64,000 nt of DNA from an uncultured Halocynthiibacter sp. Lineage in GTDB: Bacteria > Pseudomonadota > Alphaproteobacteria > Rhodobacterales > Rhodobacteraceae. Positions 28,461 to 35,992 of this stretch are shown here, piece by piece. Each line of letters begins with the position of its first letter. The first letter of the stretch is position 1. Below the pieces are notes generated by a model. That model did no database searches, was not told where the DNA came from, and was given only the letters and a program-made list of their open reading frames with translations. A program made the translations under genes and the position numbers. The stretch covers positions 1-64,000 of the forward strand of contig CANNCD010000003.1 in the NCBI GenBank assembly GCA_947503035.1, given 5' to 3'.

Positions 28461-29762
28461 CTACTCCTCATTCTCGTTACGGGTGTCCCATGCGGCCAGC
28501 ACGGTGTCCTTGAATTCAAGATAGGCGCGATCGAAACTTTGACGGGCGCGCTTCCAGGTTTCGCGTGTCATGCCACGATAATCTTGCTCATAGACCGACG
28601 CTTGGAACCGGCCGGATTGTTCAACCGCGCGGGTCATCTCAATCGGGTTTTTACACACATCAGAGCCGAACACGTTCTGAAACGCATCCATCATCGCATT
28701 ATGAAGCGGGTTGCTTGCCTCGAACCGCGTCATCAAAAGACGGATGTTCAGGAACTGTTTCGGCAGGGAAATACCGGCATCCGCCGCAAGGTCGCCAAAG
28801 CCGTCCGAGATGTCCTGCATCGCGTCACCAAGTTGGCCAAGATAGCTTGTTGTAGAGTCGTATTCCCAGTAGCCAGGACCCGACGGAATATAGAGCACAT
28901 CAGCCGCAAACGCGGCGTTTAGAGACTGATATCCGATCGCGGGCGGGCAATCAAAGATGATCATATCGTATTGGTCATCTGGCAGCTCTTCGAGGTAGCG
29001 CGACACACAGCCAAAGAAACTCCATGCCTTATGAATGGACCGATATTGCGCCGAGGCGAATTCGACAAACGCGGCGTTGGCGCAAGACGGGATGATATCA
29101 ATCGTCGGCCAGCAGGTCGGCAGGATGAAGTCCTGAAAGCGTTGCGCGCCGATGGACTGTACGTCCTCGGGCAGTTCCTCGGCAGACGGGTAGGGGCAGT
29201 CATCAGGATCGTCATATCCATCGGCGATCCGATCCGCCTCGCGACACAGATCGCGACACATGATCCCCCAAACGGTGTTCCATTCCTTAACCTCGACGAT
29301 CCCCATCGAGTGGGTCAGGGTCGCCTGCGGGTCAAAGTCGATACAAAGGACACGATAGCCATCAAGTGCTGCGGCATTTGCGAGGTGCTGCGCGACAACG
29401 GTTTTACCGACGCCCCCCTTAAAGTTGGAAACCGCAACGCGCATTGCACGACCTTTGGGGCGGCGGGGCTGCAAGACCTTACCGCGAAACTTGATCCGGC
29501 GACGCAGCTCATTGATCTCTTCGAGCGAGAACCAGCGCTGGCGACCGTCTTCTTCTGTCAGGCCTTGGGGCAGGGACGGATCATCCGCGAGCTTCTTACG
29601 AAGCGTGTCCGCAGGGACATCAAACATGAACTGGCTGATCTCCCAAATAGAGAAGGGTCGAAGCGCCTTGATCTCGCCTGGGGAGAAGGTGGATTTTCTG
29701 ACTGCGGTCTGTTGAACAAGACTTCTGTCATTCATAGCCTGAAGGTGTGTATGGTCTCTCAT
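28461..29762 (-). CDS. parA: ParA/RepA-family partition ATPase
   Basis: About 433 residues from ATG 29762; ATGs at 29828, 29795 and 29735 are alternatives. An N-terminal winged-helix region (about 25-90) includes FSIWEISQFMFDVPADTLRKKL and FSLEEINELRRRI; the ATPase part has the deviant Walker A KGGVGKT (about 114-120), DFDPQATLTHS and FDCPPAIG. The N-terminal DNA-binding part marks a type Ia ParA that represses its own promoter. The chosen start leaves the CGGGAT repeats upstream as candidate operators. Confidence 0.9.
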   Translation of the reverse strand: MRDHTHLQAMNDRSLVQQTAVRKSTFSPGEIKALRPFSIWEISQFMFDVPADTLRKKLADDPSLPQGLTEEDGRQRWFSLEEINELRRRIKFRGKVLQPRRPKGRAMRVAVSNFKGGVGKTVVAQHLANAAALDGYRVLCIDFDPQATLTHSMGIVEVKEWNTVWGIMCRDLCREADRIADGYDDPDDCPYPSAEELPEDVQSIGAQRFQDFILPTCWPTIDIIPSCANAAFVEFASAQYRSIHKAWSFFGCVSRYLEELPDDQYDMIIFDCPPAIGYQSLNAAFAADVLYIPSGPGYWEYDSTTSYLGQLGDAMQDISDGFGDLAADAGISLPKQFLNIRLLMTRFEASNPLHNAMMDAFQNVFGSDVCKNPIEMTRAVEQSGRFQASVYEQDYRGMTRETWKRARQSFDRAYLEFKDTVLAAWDTRNENEE

Positions 29763-29801
29763 GTGCTCTACTCTTGATTTATGCCATTTTCCCATGAATA
29801 A

Positions 29802-30076
29802 CGGGATTTCAGAAATATTCAAAATCAAAATACGCGAATTTTCGGGATTTCTTCCGATTCTAACGATTTAACGGGATAACAGGCGAAAATCCGACGGGAT
29901 GCACAGTCTATTTGGTGACAAAACTTCCCCAACATGGCGTCTTTTGGTGACACGAAACACGATATTAGGTGACATAACTGGTGTCACATATTACCTACAA
30001 ACCTTATTTTTTCATGTTTTTTTGGAAAGAAGGATGAATATCCCGTAAAACCAAAGTTATTGACTAATTTCGGGAT
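29802..30076. repeat. Six dispersed CGGGAT motifs
   Basis: Copies begin at 29802, 29843, 29872, 29895 and 30071; an inverted copy (ATCCCG) is at 30040-30045. Several carry a shared extension, TTCGGGATTT (29841-29850, 30069-30078) or AACGGGAT (29800-29807, 29870-29877). Candidate binding sites for ParA, ParB or the initiator. Confidence 0.6.
29911..29987. repeat. GGTGACA iteron-like repeats with an inverted copy
   Basis: GGTGACA at 29914, 29946 and 29968, spaced 32 and 22 nt (near three and two helical turns); the last copy pairs with TGTCAC at 29982-29987. Confidence 0.55.
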
Positions 30077-30147
30077 TTATGTGGATATGAGGACCAATCA
30101 GAATCGCAACAAAGCGGTCAGTGGCATCATCATCAGGCAGGGGTCCC

Positions 30148-30837
30148 ATGGTCCTTAAGAAACTTTCAGGCGTACAGGCAGCGGTACAAAAGTACGATAT
30201 CATAACTGCGCTCTCAGTTCTCGGATTAAACGGGTCGGCTGGAGATCTTCTGACGTATACACGGATGATCTCGCTTTTGACTGCACGCTATAACTGGCGG
30301 CTTGATGAACTTTCGACGGGTCAGGCAGAGATGGCGCGTATGTGGGGGGTCACCCCACGCACCGTAAAGCGAGAGGTGAAGAAGCTTCTGAACGCTGAAA
30401 TTCTTGTCTGCAAGCGACAAGGCGTCAAAGGACGGGTTGCTGTCTATCGACTGAACTATATTCAGATCTACCGGCTTTCTGAACCTTACTGGTCGGCAGT
30501 AGGATCGGATTACGCAGGACGGATGGCCGAGAAAACGCCCAGGCCCACCGACAACGTTGTTCGGCTTGAGTTTGAGCACGCAGGCACAGCAGAGCCAATC
30601 ACCACCACTTCGCCGCAGTGGCAAGCAATTTGTACCCGCCTGATGGCCGAGGATCGCTCGCGGTATACGGCTTGGTACGCTAAGCTTGAGTTCATCGGAT
30701 ATTCCGGCGGTGTCGTGCAGCTGCGCGCGCAGGGGTCATTTGTTGCGCAATACGTTAAAATGCACCTCACGGAACGGTTGATGCACGAGCTTGCGCTGGA
30801 ATTTGGCAACGATCTTCGGCTCGAAATCCTGAGCTAG
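30148..30837 (+). CDS. DnaA-like plasmid replication initiator
   Basis: About 229 residues from ATG 30148 (AGGGG 4 nt upstream); a GTG at 30121 would add nine residues. The N-terminal part (about 20-110) carries an HTH (QAEMARMWGVTPRTVKREVKKLL). The C-terminal 75 residues match the pattern of DnaA domain I: WQAICTRLM, RYTAWYAKLEF, VVQLRAQGSFVAQYVK and LRLEIL. No AAA+ ATPase domain is present. This combination recalls the DnaA-like replicases of Roseobacter plasmids. Together with parAB and the repeat region it defines the replicon. Confidence 0.75.
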   Translation: MVLKKLSGVQAAVQKYDIITALSVLGLNGSAGDLLTYTRMISLLTARYNWRLDELSTGQAEMARMWGVTPRTVKREVKKLLNAEILVCKRQGVKGRVAVYRLNYIQIYRLSEPYWSAVGSDYAGRMAEKTPRPTDNVVRLEFEHAGTAEPITTTSPQWQAICTRLMAEDRSRYTAWYAKLEFIGYSGGVVQLRAQGSFVAQYVKMHLTERLMHELALEFGNDLRLEILS

Positions 30838-30845
30838 GGCGAAAC

Positions 30846-30881
30846 TTGACATTGCGCGCCTTTTGACGCATATTAACGTCA
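30846..30881 (+). promoter_or_regulatory. Promoter and operator of the toxin-antitoxin pair
   Basis: TTGACA (30846-30851) with a -10 around 30869-30876 (CATATT or TATTAA). The inverted repeat TGACG-N8-CGTCA (30864-30881) covers the -10, fitting autorepression by the antitoxin or the complex. Confidence 0.5.
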
Positions 30882-30900
30882 GATTATGAGGATAACGCCA

Positions 30901-31251
30901 ATGCCCCTTCTCGACTTTTCTGATCACGGGCAATTTGCCCCGAAAAAAATCGCATCTGTTCTGCGCACAACAAGCGAAGAAGTTGCGCGCAGCGTTGGGC
31001 TTGGTCGCGACGCGGTTCAACGCAAAGACCGGATTGCATCGGACAAGACACAGAAGCGTCTGCGCGAGATGGTTGAGGTGATCACCAAGGTCACGCCGCG
31101 ATTTGGTTCTGAGCTGATCGCCTATGCGTGGTACCGCAGTGAGCCGCTCGCTGGGTTCTCCGGCCAGACCGCGATGGTTCTGGTCCGCGAGGGCCGTGCC
31201 GATGAGGTTCTCGACTATATCGATGCGGTTGACGCGGGCGTATATGCCTAG
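30901..31251 (+). CDS. Xre/MbcA/ParS-family antitoxin
   Basis: About 116 residues from ATG 30901, with GAGGA 8 nt upstream (an ATG at 30886 precedes the ribosome site). The N-terminal part is a short Xre-like DNA-binding region; the C-terminal part (about 60-116) is the toxin-binding domain with LIAYAWYRSEPLAGFSGQTAMVLV and the terminal IDAVDAGVYA typical of antitoxins paired with RES toxins. Overlaps the toxin gene by 8 nt. Probably stabilises the replicon. Confidence 0.88.
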   Translation: MPLLDFSDHGQFAPKKIASVLRTTSEEVARSVGLGRDAVQRKDRIASDKTQKRLREMVEVITKVTPRFGSELIAYAWYRSEPLAGFSGQTAMVLVREGRADEVLDYIDAVDAGVYA

Positions 31252-31738
31252 GTTCGATGGCGCGCTCTATCGGGCGATCAATCCGGTATGGGCCAAGCAA
31301 CCGTTGTCTGGCGACGGTGCCGCGCGCTTTGGGGGGCGTTTCAACGCCAAGGGCACGCCGGCGCTCTATACTGCATTGTCGCCGGCCACCGCGATCCGCG
31401 AGTCCAACCAAGTCGGCCATCTCCAACCCACGACCATTGTATCCTATATCGCGGAATTCGCGTCGATCTTTGACACCCGCGATCACGCTGCGATGGCGCC
31501 ATATAACATTGACCTTGCCGCGCCGACGTGGCGGGACGAAATGCGCTCATCAGGGATATCTCTGACCCAAGGCTTTGCAGCGGATCGTATTGCAGACGGG
31601 TTCGACGGCATGTTGGTTCCAAGCTTTGTGCGGGGGGCAGGGGGGGGCGACGTCAATCTCGTGCTTTGGAATTGGGGATCTTCTGCGCCGTCAAAGTTAA
31701 CGCTCATCGATGATGAGAACCGTTTGGCGCGCACATAG
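31244..31738 (+). CDS. RES-domain toxin (NAD-degrading)
   Basis: About 164 residues from ATG 31244. The RES-domain order is visible: LYRAINP, then RFGGRFNAKGTPALYTA, SPATAIRE, with conserved Arg and Glu, and a Ser in the C-terminal part (PSFVRG). RES toxins such as MbcT deplete cellular NAD by phosphorolysis. The pairing with the upstream Xre antitoxin is the standard type II module, and its position next to the replication genes indicates post-segregational stabilisation. Confidence 0.9.
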   Translation: MPRFDGALYRAINPVWAKQPLSGDGAARFGGRFNAKGTPALYTALSPATAIRESNQVGHLQPTTIVSYIAEFASIFDTRDHAAMAPYNIDLAAPTWRDEMRSSGISLTQGFAADRIADGFDGMLVPSFVRGAGGGDVNLVLWNWGSSAPSKLTLIDDENRLART

Positions 31739-31789
31739 GCCCCAAAATTTCGACCCTTGCGGGTAAAACTGCCAAAATTTCGGGCGAAT

Positions 31790-31841
31790 TTTATCAGTTG
31801 GTCGATTTTCGATTTAATTATATTTTTACCGTTTGATAAAA
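31790..31841 (+). promoter_or_regulatory. Candidate regulatory sites upstream of preT
   Basis: TTTATCAGTTGGTCGA (31790-31805) matches 11 of 14 fixed bases of the E. coli RutR site TTGACCA-N2-TGGTCAA. CGTTTGATAAAA (31830-31841) is repeated exactly upstream of the downstream carbamoylase gene, and TTTTATCA (31789-31796) is the inverse of its TGATAAAA. Confidence 0.4.
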
Positions 31842-31887
31842 TTTAAACCTGTGTCAGGCTAGCTCCAACGACATTGATGGAGTGACC

Positions 31888-33222
31888 ATGAATAGCCAAA
31901 TGACCCCAGGCCTTGCGCCTGCGCGTCTCAGCAACGATGAACTTGATGCGAATTTTGCTGATCTACACGCGCCCCTTGATCCACACGAAGCCGCGGTGGC
32001 CGCGGATCGGTGCTACTTTTGCCATGATGCGCCCTGTATGACGGCCTGTCCGACGGATATTGATATTCCGCTGTTCATTCGTCAGATCGCGACGGGCACG
32101 CCCGATGCGGCGGCCAAGACGATCTTGGAACAGAACATTCTGGGCGGCATGTGCGCGCGGGTTTGTCCGACAGAGGATCTTTGCGAACAGGTTTGTGTGC
32201 GCGAGGTGTCAGAAGGCAAGCCGGTTGAAATCGGGCGTCTACAACGGTACGCGACCGACAGCCTGATGGCCAAAGACATCCATCCGTTTGAACGTGCGGA
32301 CACAACGGGCAAAACCATTGCCGTTGTTGGGGCAGGGCCAGCGGGTCTGTCCTGTGCACACCGTTTGGCGATGCTTGGTCATGATGTGACGCTCTATGAT
32401 GCACGAAGCAAGGCGGGCGGTCTGAACGAATTCGGGATTGCGGCCTATAAATCCACCGATGATTTCGCCGCGAAAGAGGTCAACTGGCTGTTGTCGATTG
32501 GCGGCATTACCCTTGTGACCGATGCGGCGCTTGGGGATGGGATCACGCTTGATGCGCTTGCCGGTGACAATGACGCGGTGTTTCTGGCCGTTGGGCTTGG
32601 CGGCGTAAACGCGCTTGGCGTTGAGGGCGACGCGCTGGCGGCTGTGAGTGACGCGGTGGATTTCATTGAAACCCTGCGCCAGACCTCTGATCTTGCGACG
32701 CTTCCGATTGGGCGCAACGTTGTTGTCATCGGTGGCGGCATGACGGCGGTTGATGCGGCGGTGCAGTCGTCCCTGTTGGGGGCGCAAAACGTGACCATTG
32801 CCTATCGCCGTGGGCGCGATGCCATGGGGGCAAGCCGCTACGAACAGGATCTTGCCGCGTCCCATGGGGTAAAACTGTTGTTTAACGTGCAACCCGCCAA
32901 GGTTGGGGGCACCGATACCGCGACAGACATCACGCTTGAATATACCGCCGAAACGGACGGAAAACTGGTTGGGACCGGTGAAATGGTGACAATCCCTGCC
33001 GATCAGGTGTTCTGTGCCATTGGGCAAACGCTCACCATGGACGGGGGGCTTGCGATTGCGGGCCGTAAGATCGAGGTGAGCGATACGGGCCGAACAAGCC
33101 GTGATGGCGTTTGGGCCGGTGGCGACTGTGCCTCGGGCGGCGATGACCTGACGGTGACTGCGGTGGCCGAAGGGCGCGATGCCGCGATGGATATTCATGC
33201 AACATTGATGGGGGGCGCGTAA
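31888..33222 (+). CDS. preT: NAD-dependent dihydropyrimidine dehydrogenase subunit PreT
   Basis: About 444 residues from ATG 31888 (GGAG 5 nt upstream; GTG 31882 is too close to the ribosome site). The N-terminal region holds cysteine clusters for Fe-S centres (CYFCHDAPCMTACP and MCARVCPTEDLCEQVC, residues about 45-120); then a FAD site (VVGAGPAGLSCAHRLA) and an NAD(P)H site (VVIGGGMTAVDAA). This subunit passes electrons to PreA for uracil or thymine reduction. The stop is 1 nt before preA. Confidence 0.92.
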   Translation: MNSQMTPGLAPARLSNDELDANFADLHAPLDPHEAAVAADRCYFCHDAPCMTACPTDIDIPLFIRQIATGTPDAAAKTILEQNILGGMCARVCPTEDLCEQVCVREVSEGKPVEIGRLQRYATDSLMAKDIHPFERADTTGKTIAVVGAGPAGLSCAHRLAMLGHDVTLYDARSKAGGLNEFGIAAYKSTDDFAAKEVNWLLSIGGITLVTDAALGDGITLDALAGDNDAVFLAVGLGGVNALGVEGDALAAVSDAVDFIETLRQTSDLATLPIGRNVVVIGGGMTAVDAAVQSSLLGAQNVTIAYRRGRDAMGASRYEQDLAASHGVKLLFNVQPAKVGGTDTATDITLEYTAETDGKLVGTGEMVTIPADQVFCAIGQTLTMDGGLAIAGRKIEVSDTGRTSRDGVWAGGDCASGGDDLTVTAVAEGRDAAMDIHATLMGGA

Positions 33223-33223
33223 C

Positions 33224-34528
33224 ATGGCCGATTTGACCACTGACTTCTTGGGCATCAAAAGCCCCAATCCATTTTGGCTGGCCTCTGCGCCGCCCACCGA
33301 CAAAGAATACAACGTGCGCCGCGCCTTTGAGGCGGGCTGGGGCGGGGTGGTATGGAAAACCCTTGGCTCCGAAGGTCCGCCCATCGTCAATGTGAACGGC
33401 CCACGGTATGGGGTTATTCACGGCGCCGACCGTCGTGTTCTTGGTCTGAACAACATCGAACTGATCACGGATCGCCCGCTTGAGATCAATCTCGAGGAAA
33501 TCACCCGTGTCAAAAAGGACTATCCGGATCGCGCCCTGATCGTGTCGATCATGGTCCCCTGTGAAGAAGAGGCCTGGAAGGCGATTTTGCCCAAGGTCGA
33601 GGCCACCGGCGCCGACGGGATTGAGCTTAACTTTGGCTGTCCGCATGGCATGTCCGAACGGGGCATGGGTGCCGCCGTGGGGCAGGTGCCCGAATACATC
33701 GAAATGGTGACGCGTTGGTGTAAACAATATTACTCCAAGCCCGTCATCGTGAAATTGACGCCGAATATCACCGATATCCGCGCACCTGCGGCGGCGGCAA
33801 AACGGGGTGGGGCGGATGCGGTTTCGTTGATCAACACGATCAATTCTATCGTTTCCGTTGACCTTGATAGCATGAGCCCAGAACCATCCGTTGGCGGCAA
33901 AGGCACCCATGGCGGATATTGCGGCCCTGCGGTGAAACCGATTGCCATGTCGATGGTGTCTGAAATCGCGCGCGCACCGGCCACGGCGGGTCTGCCGATT
34001 TCGGGCATTGGTGGTGTCACCACATGGCGCGATGCGGCGGAATTTATCACGCTGGGCTGTGGCAACGTACAGGTTTGTACCGCCGCGATGACCTATGGGT
34101 TCAAGGTGGTTCAGGAAATGATCAGCGGCCTGTCCGACTGGATGGACCAAAAGGGCCACACCTCGATCCAAGACTTCATGGGCGCGGCCGTGCCGAACAC
34201 CACGGATTGGCAGTATCTTGATCTGAACTATGTCTCTAAGGCATCGATTTCGCAGGAGGACTGCATCAGCTGTGGTCGCTGTTATGCCGCCTGCGAGGAC
34301 ACATCGCATCAGGCGATCGATATGTCCGAAGACCGGGTGTTTACGGTCAAAGACGACGAATGCGTCGCCTGTAACCTGTGTGTCGAGGTCTGCCCGATCG
34401 AGGGCTGTATCACGATGGTCGAACAAGAAGCGGGAACGGTAGACCCACGCACTGGGAAAACCGTGTCGTCGGAGTATGCGAACTGGACAACGCATCCGAA
34501 TAATCCGAGCGCGGTCCCCGCCGAGTAA
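33224..34528 (+). CDS. preA: NAD-dependent dihydropyrimidine dehydrogenase subunit PreA
   Basis: 434 residues. An FMN-binding TIM barrel of the dihydroorotate dehydrogenase type (about 1-310) has ELNFGCPHGMSERGMG with the catalytic Cys and VIVKLTPNITDI; the C-terminus carries two 4Fe-4S motifs (CISCGRCYAACED and CVACNLCVEVCPIEGC). Reduces uracil/thymine to dihydro forms, step one of reductive pyrimidine breakdown. Confidence 0.95.
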   Translation: MADLTTDFLGIKSPNPFWLASAPPTDKEYNVRRAFEAGWGGVVWKTLGSEGPPIVNVNGPRYGVIHGADRRVLGLNNIELITDRPLEINLEEITRVKKDYPDRALIVSIMVPCEEEAWKAILPKVEATGADGIELNFGCPHGMSERGMGAAVGQVPEYIEMVTRWCKQYYSKPVIVKLTPNITDIRAPAAAAKRGGADAVSLINTINSIVSVDLDSMSPEPSVGGKGTHGGYCGPAVKPIAMSMVSEIARAPATAGLPISGIGGVTTWRDAAEFITLGCGNVQVCTAAMTYGFKVVQEMISGLSDWMDQKGHTSIQDFMGAAVPNTTDWQYLDLNYVSKASISQEDCISCGRCYAACEDTSHQAIDMSEDRVFTVKDDECVACNLCVEVCPIEGCITMVEQEAGTVDPRTGKTVSSEYANWTTHPNNPSAVPAE

Positions 34529-34541
34529 CCCTTCCTGGGTC

Positions 34542-34563
34542 GCGGGGCCCTTCGGGGTCTCGC
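34542..34563 (+). terminator. Terminator-like hairpin with TTCG loop after preA
   Basis: GCGGGGCCC-TTCG-GGGTCTCGC forms a 9-bp stem (two G-T pairs) closed by a stable UUCG tetraloop, 13 nt after the preA stop; ATTTAT follows. Confidence 0.55.
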
Positions 34564-34592
34564 ATTTATGCCCAAGATCTGGGCGTTTGGTT

Positions 34593-34618
34593 TGGGCGGT
34601 GGTCAGAACGACCGCCCA
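34593..34618. terminator. Second hairpin between preA and the carbamoylase gene
   Basis: TGGGCGGT (34593-34600) and ACCGCCCA (34611-34618) are perfect 8-base arms with a 10-nt loop. No T-run follows on the plus strand. Confidence 0.4.
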
Positions 34619-34633
34619 GATCTTGACTTAAAG

Positions 34634-34670
34634 TTGACCAGAGTTACGATTTTTTAATCGTTTGATAAAA
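34634..34670 (+). promoter_or_regulatory. Candidate regulatory sites upstream of the carbamoylase operon
   Basis: A RutR-type half-site TTGACCA (34634-34640) without a matching second half, followed by CGTTTGATAAAA (34659-34670), identical to the 12-mer upstream of preT. Confidence 0.4.
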
Positions 34671-34708
34671 ATACGCCACCGACGCGGTGGTGAAAGAGGG
34701 GGCCGCAA

Positions 34709-35959
34709 ATGGCTGCGATTGGTGAAAACCTCAAAATCAACAGCGAACGTCTTTGGGACAGCCTGATGGATATGGCCAAGATCGGACCAGGGGTGGCCGG
34801 CGGCAACAATCGCCAGACCCTGACGGATGACGATGGCGAAGGGCGTCATCTTTTTGCGAAATGGTGTGATGATGCGGGCTGTTCCATGGGCGTTGACCAG
34901 ATGGGCAACATGTTTGCGACACGTGCGGGGACGGACCCCGATGCGCTTCCGGTCTATGTAGGATCGCACCTTGATACCCAGCCGACTGGCGGCAAATACG
35001 ATGGCGTTTTGGGGGTTCTTGCGGGGCTCGAATTGATCCGCACGATGAATGACCTTGATATCAAAACCAAACACCCGATTGTCGTCACCAACTGGACCAA
35101 CGAAGAGGGCACGCGTTTCGCCCCTGCGATGTTGTCGTCCGGTGTATTCGCGGGGCTTCACACCCAAGACTGGGCCTATGACCGCACCGATGCCGAGGGA
35201 AAGACGTTCGGCGCGGAACTTAACCGGATCGGATGGCGCGGCGAAGAAGAGGTCGGCGCGCGCAAAATGCATGCCTTCTTTGAACTGCACATCGAACAGG
35301 GTCCGATCCTCGAGGCCGAGGACAAACAGATTGGCGTCGTAACCCATGGTCAGGGTCTATCGTGGACCGAAATCACCATCACCGGTAAGGACGCGCACAC
35401 CGGATCAACCCCGATGCCGATGCGCAAAAATGCGGGGCTGGCGATGTCCTATGTCTTGGCCAAGGTCGATGAAATCGCGATGTCCCATGCCCCCCACGCG
35501 GTGGGCGCGGCGGGGCATATCGATGTCTTTCCAAATTCGCGCAATGTGATCCCCGGCAAGGTGGTGTTTACCGTCGATTTCCGCTCGCCAGACTTGGCCG
35601 TTATCCAAGACATGGAGGCGCGCTTGCACAAAGAAGCCACCGCGATTTGTGACCGTATGGGCATGGAGATCAGCTTTGACAAAGTCGGCGGATTTGACCC
35701 CGTTGCCTTTGACGACACATGTGTGTCGGCGGTACGCGCGGCGGCGCAGCGGCTTGGCTATTCCCACATGGATCTGATTTCCGGCGCGGGGCATGACGCC
35801 TGCTGGATCAACCGCGTGGCGCCGACCGCGATGGTCATGTGCCCCTGCGTCGATGGTCTTAGCCACAACGAAGCAGAAGAAATTTCGCCCGAATGGGCCG
35901 CGGCGGGCACCGATGTGTTGCTTCATGCCGTTTTGGAGACAGCCGAGATCACGGCCTAG
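34709..35959 (+). CDS. Zn-dependent N-carbamoyl-amino acid hydrolase (probable beta-ureidopropionase)
   Basis: 416 residues, M20/amidase-hydantoinase-carbamoylase family. Metal-binding motifs are visible: VGSHLDTQPTGGKYDGVLGV (about 89-108), TNWTNEEGTRF (about 129) and the dimer-domain ligand HIEQGPILE; the C-terminal SGAGHDACWINRVAPTAM closes the active site. In this cluster the likely reaction is N-carbamoyl-beta-alanine to beta-alanine, CO2 and ammonia, the third pyrimidine step; allantoate or L-carbamoyl amino acids are the alternative substrates of the family. Confidence 0.9.
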   Translation: MAAIGENLKINSERLWDSLMDMAKIGPGVAGGNNRQTLTDDDGEGRHLFAKWCDDAGCSMGVDQMGNMFATRAGTDPDALPVYVGSHLDTQPTGGKYDGVLGVLAGLELIRTMNDLDIKTKHPIVVTNWTNEEGTRFAPAMLSSGVFAGLHTQDWAYDRTDAEGKTFGAELNRIGWRGEEEVGARKMHAFFELHIEQGPILEAEDKQIGVVTHGQGLSWTEITITGKDAHTGSTPMPMRKNAGLAMSYVLAKVDEIAMSHAPHAVGAAGHIDVFPNSRNVIPGKVVFTVDFRSPDLAVIQDMEARLHKEATAICDRMGMEISFDKVGGFDPVAFDDTCVSAVRAAAQRLGYSHMDLISGAGHDACWINRVAPTAMVMCPCVDGLSHNEAEEISPEWAAAGTDVLLHAVLETAEITA

Positions 35960-35992
35960 TCGCCGCCCACCCAATATAAGGCAGGACAAACT

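Larger units (their letters stand above)
29763..30147. other. Putative replication origin / par operator region
   Basis: A 385-nt AT-rich gap between divergent parA and the initiator gene. It contains six CGGGAT motifs (29802, 29843, 29872, 29895, 30071 on the plus strand; 30040 on the minus strand), three GGTGACA iteron-like copies (29914, 29946, 29968), a GTGACA-N7-TGTCAC inverted repeat (29969-29987), a T-rich tract (30003-30023) and TGTGGATAT (30080-30088), one base from a canonical DnaA box. These are the ingredients of an iteron-type plasmid origin. Confidence 0.6.

Noticed and set aside
29763-29828. Longer parA start at 29828
   Set aside because: It would place the CGGGAT repeat within coding sequence and adds residues without ParA character; not fully excluded.
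33032-34495. 487-codon minus-strand frame
   Set aside because: Antisense to preA, which carries complete FMN and Fe-S motifs.
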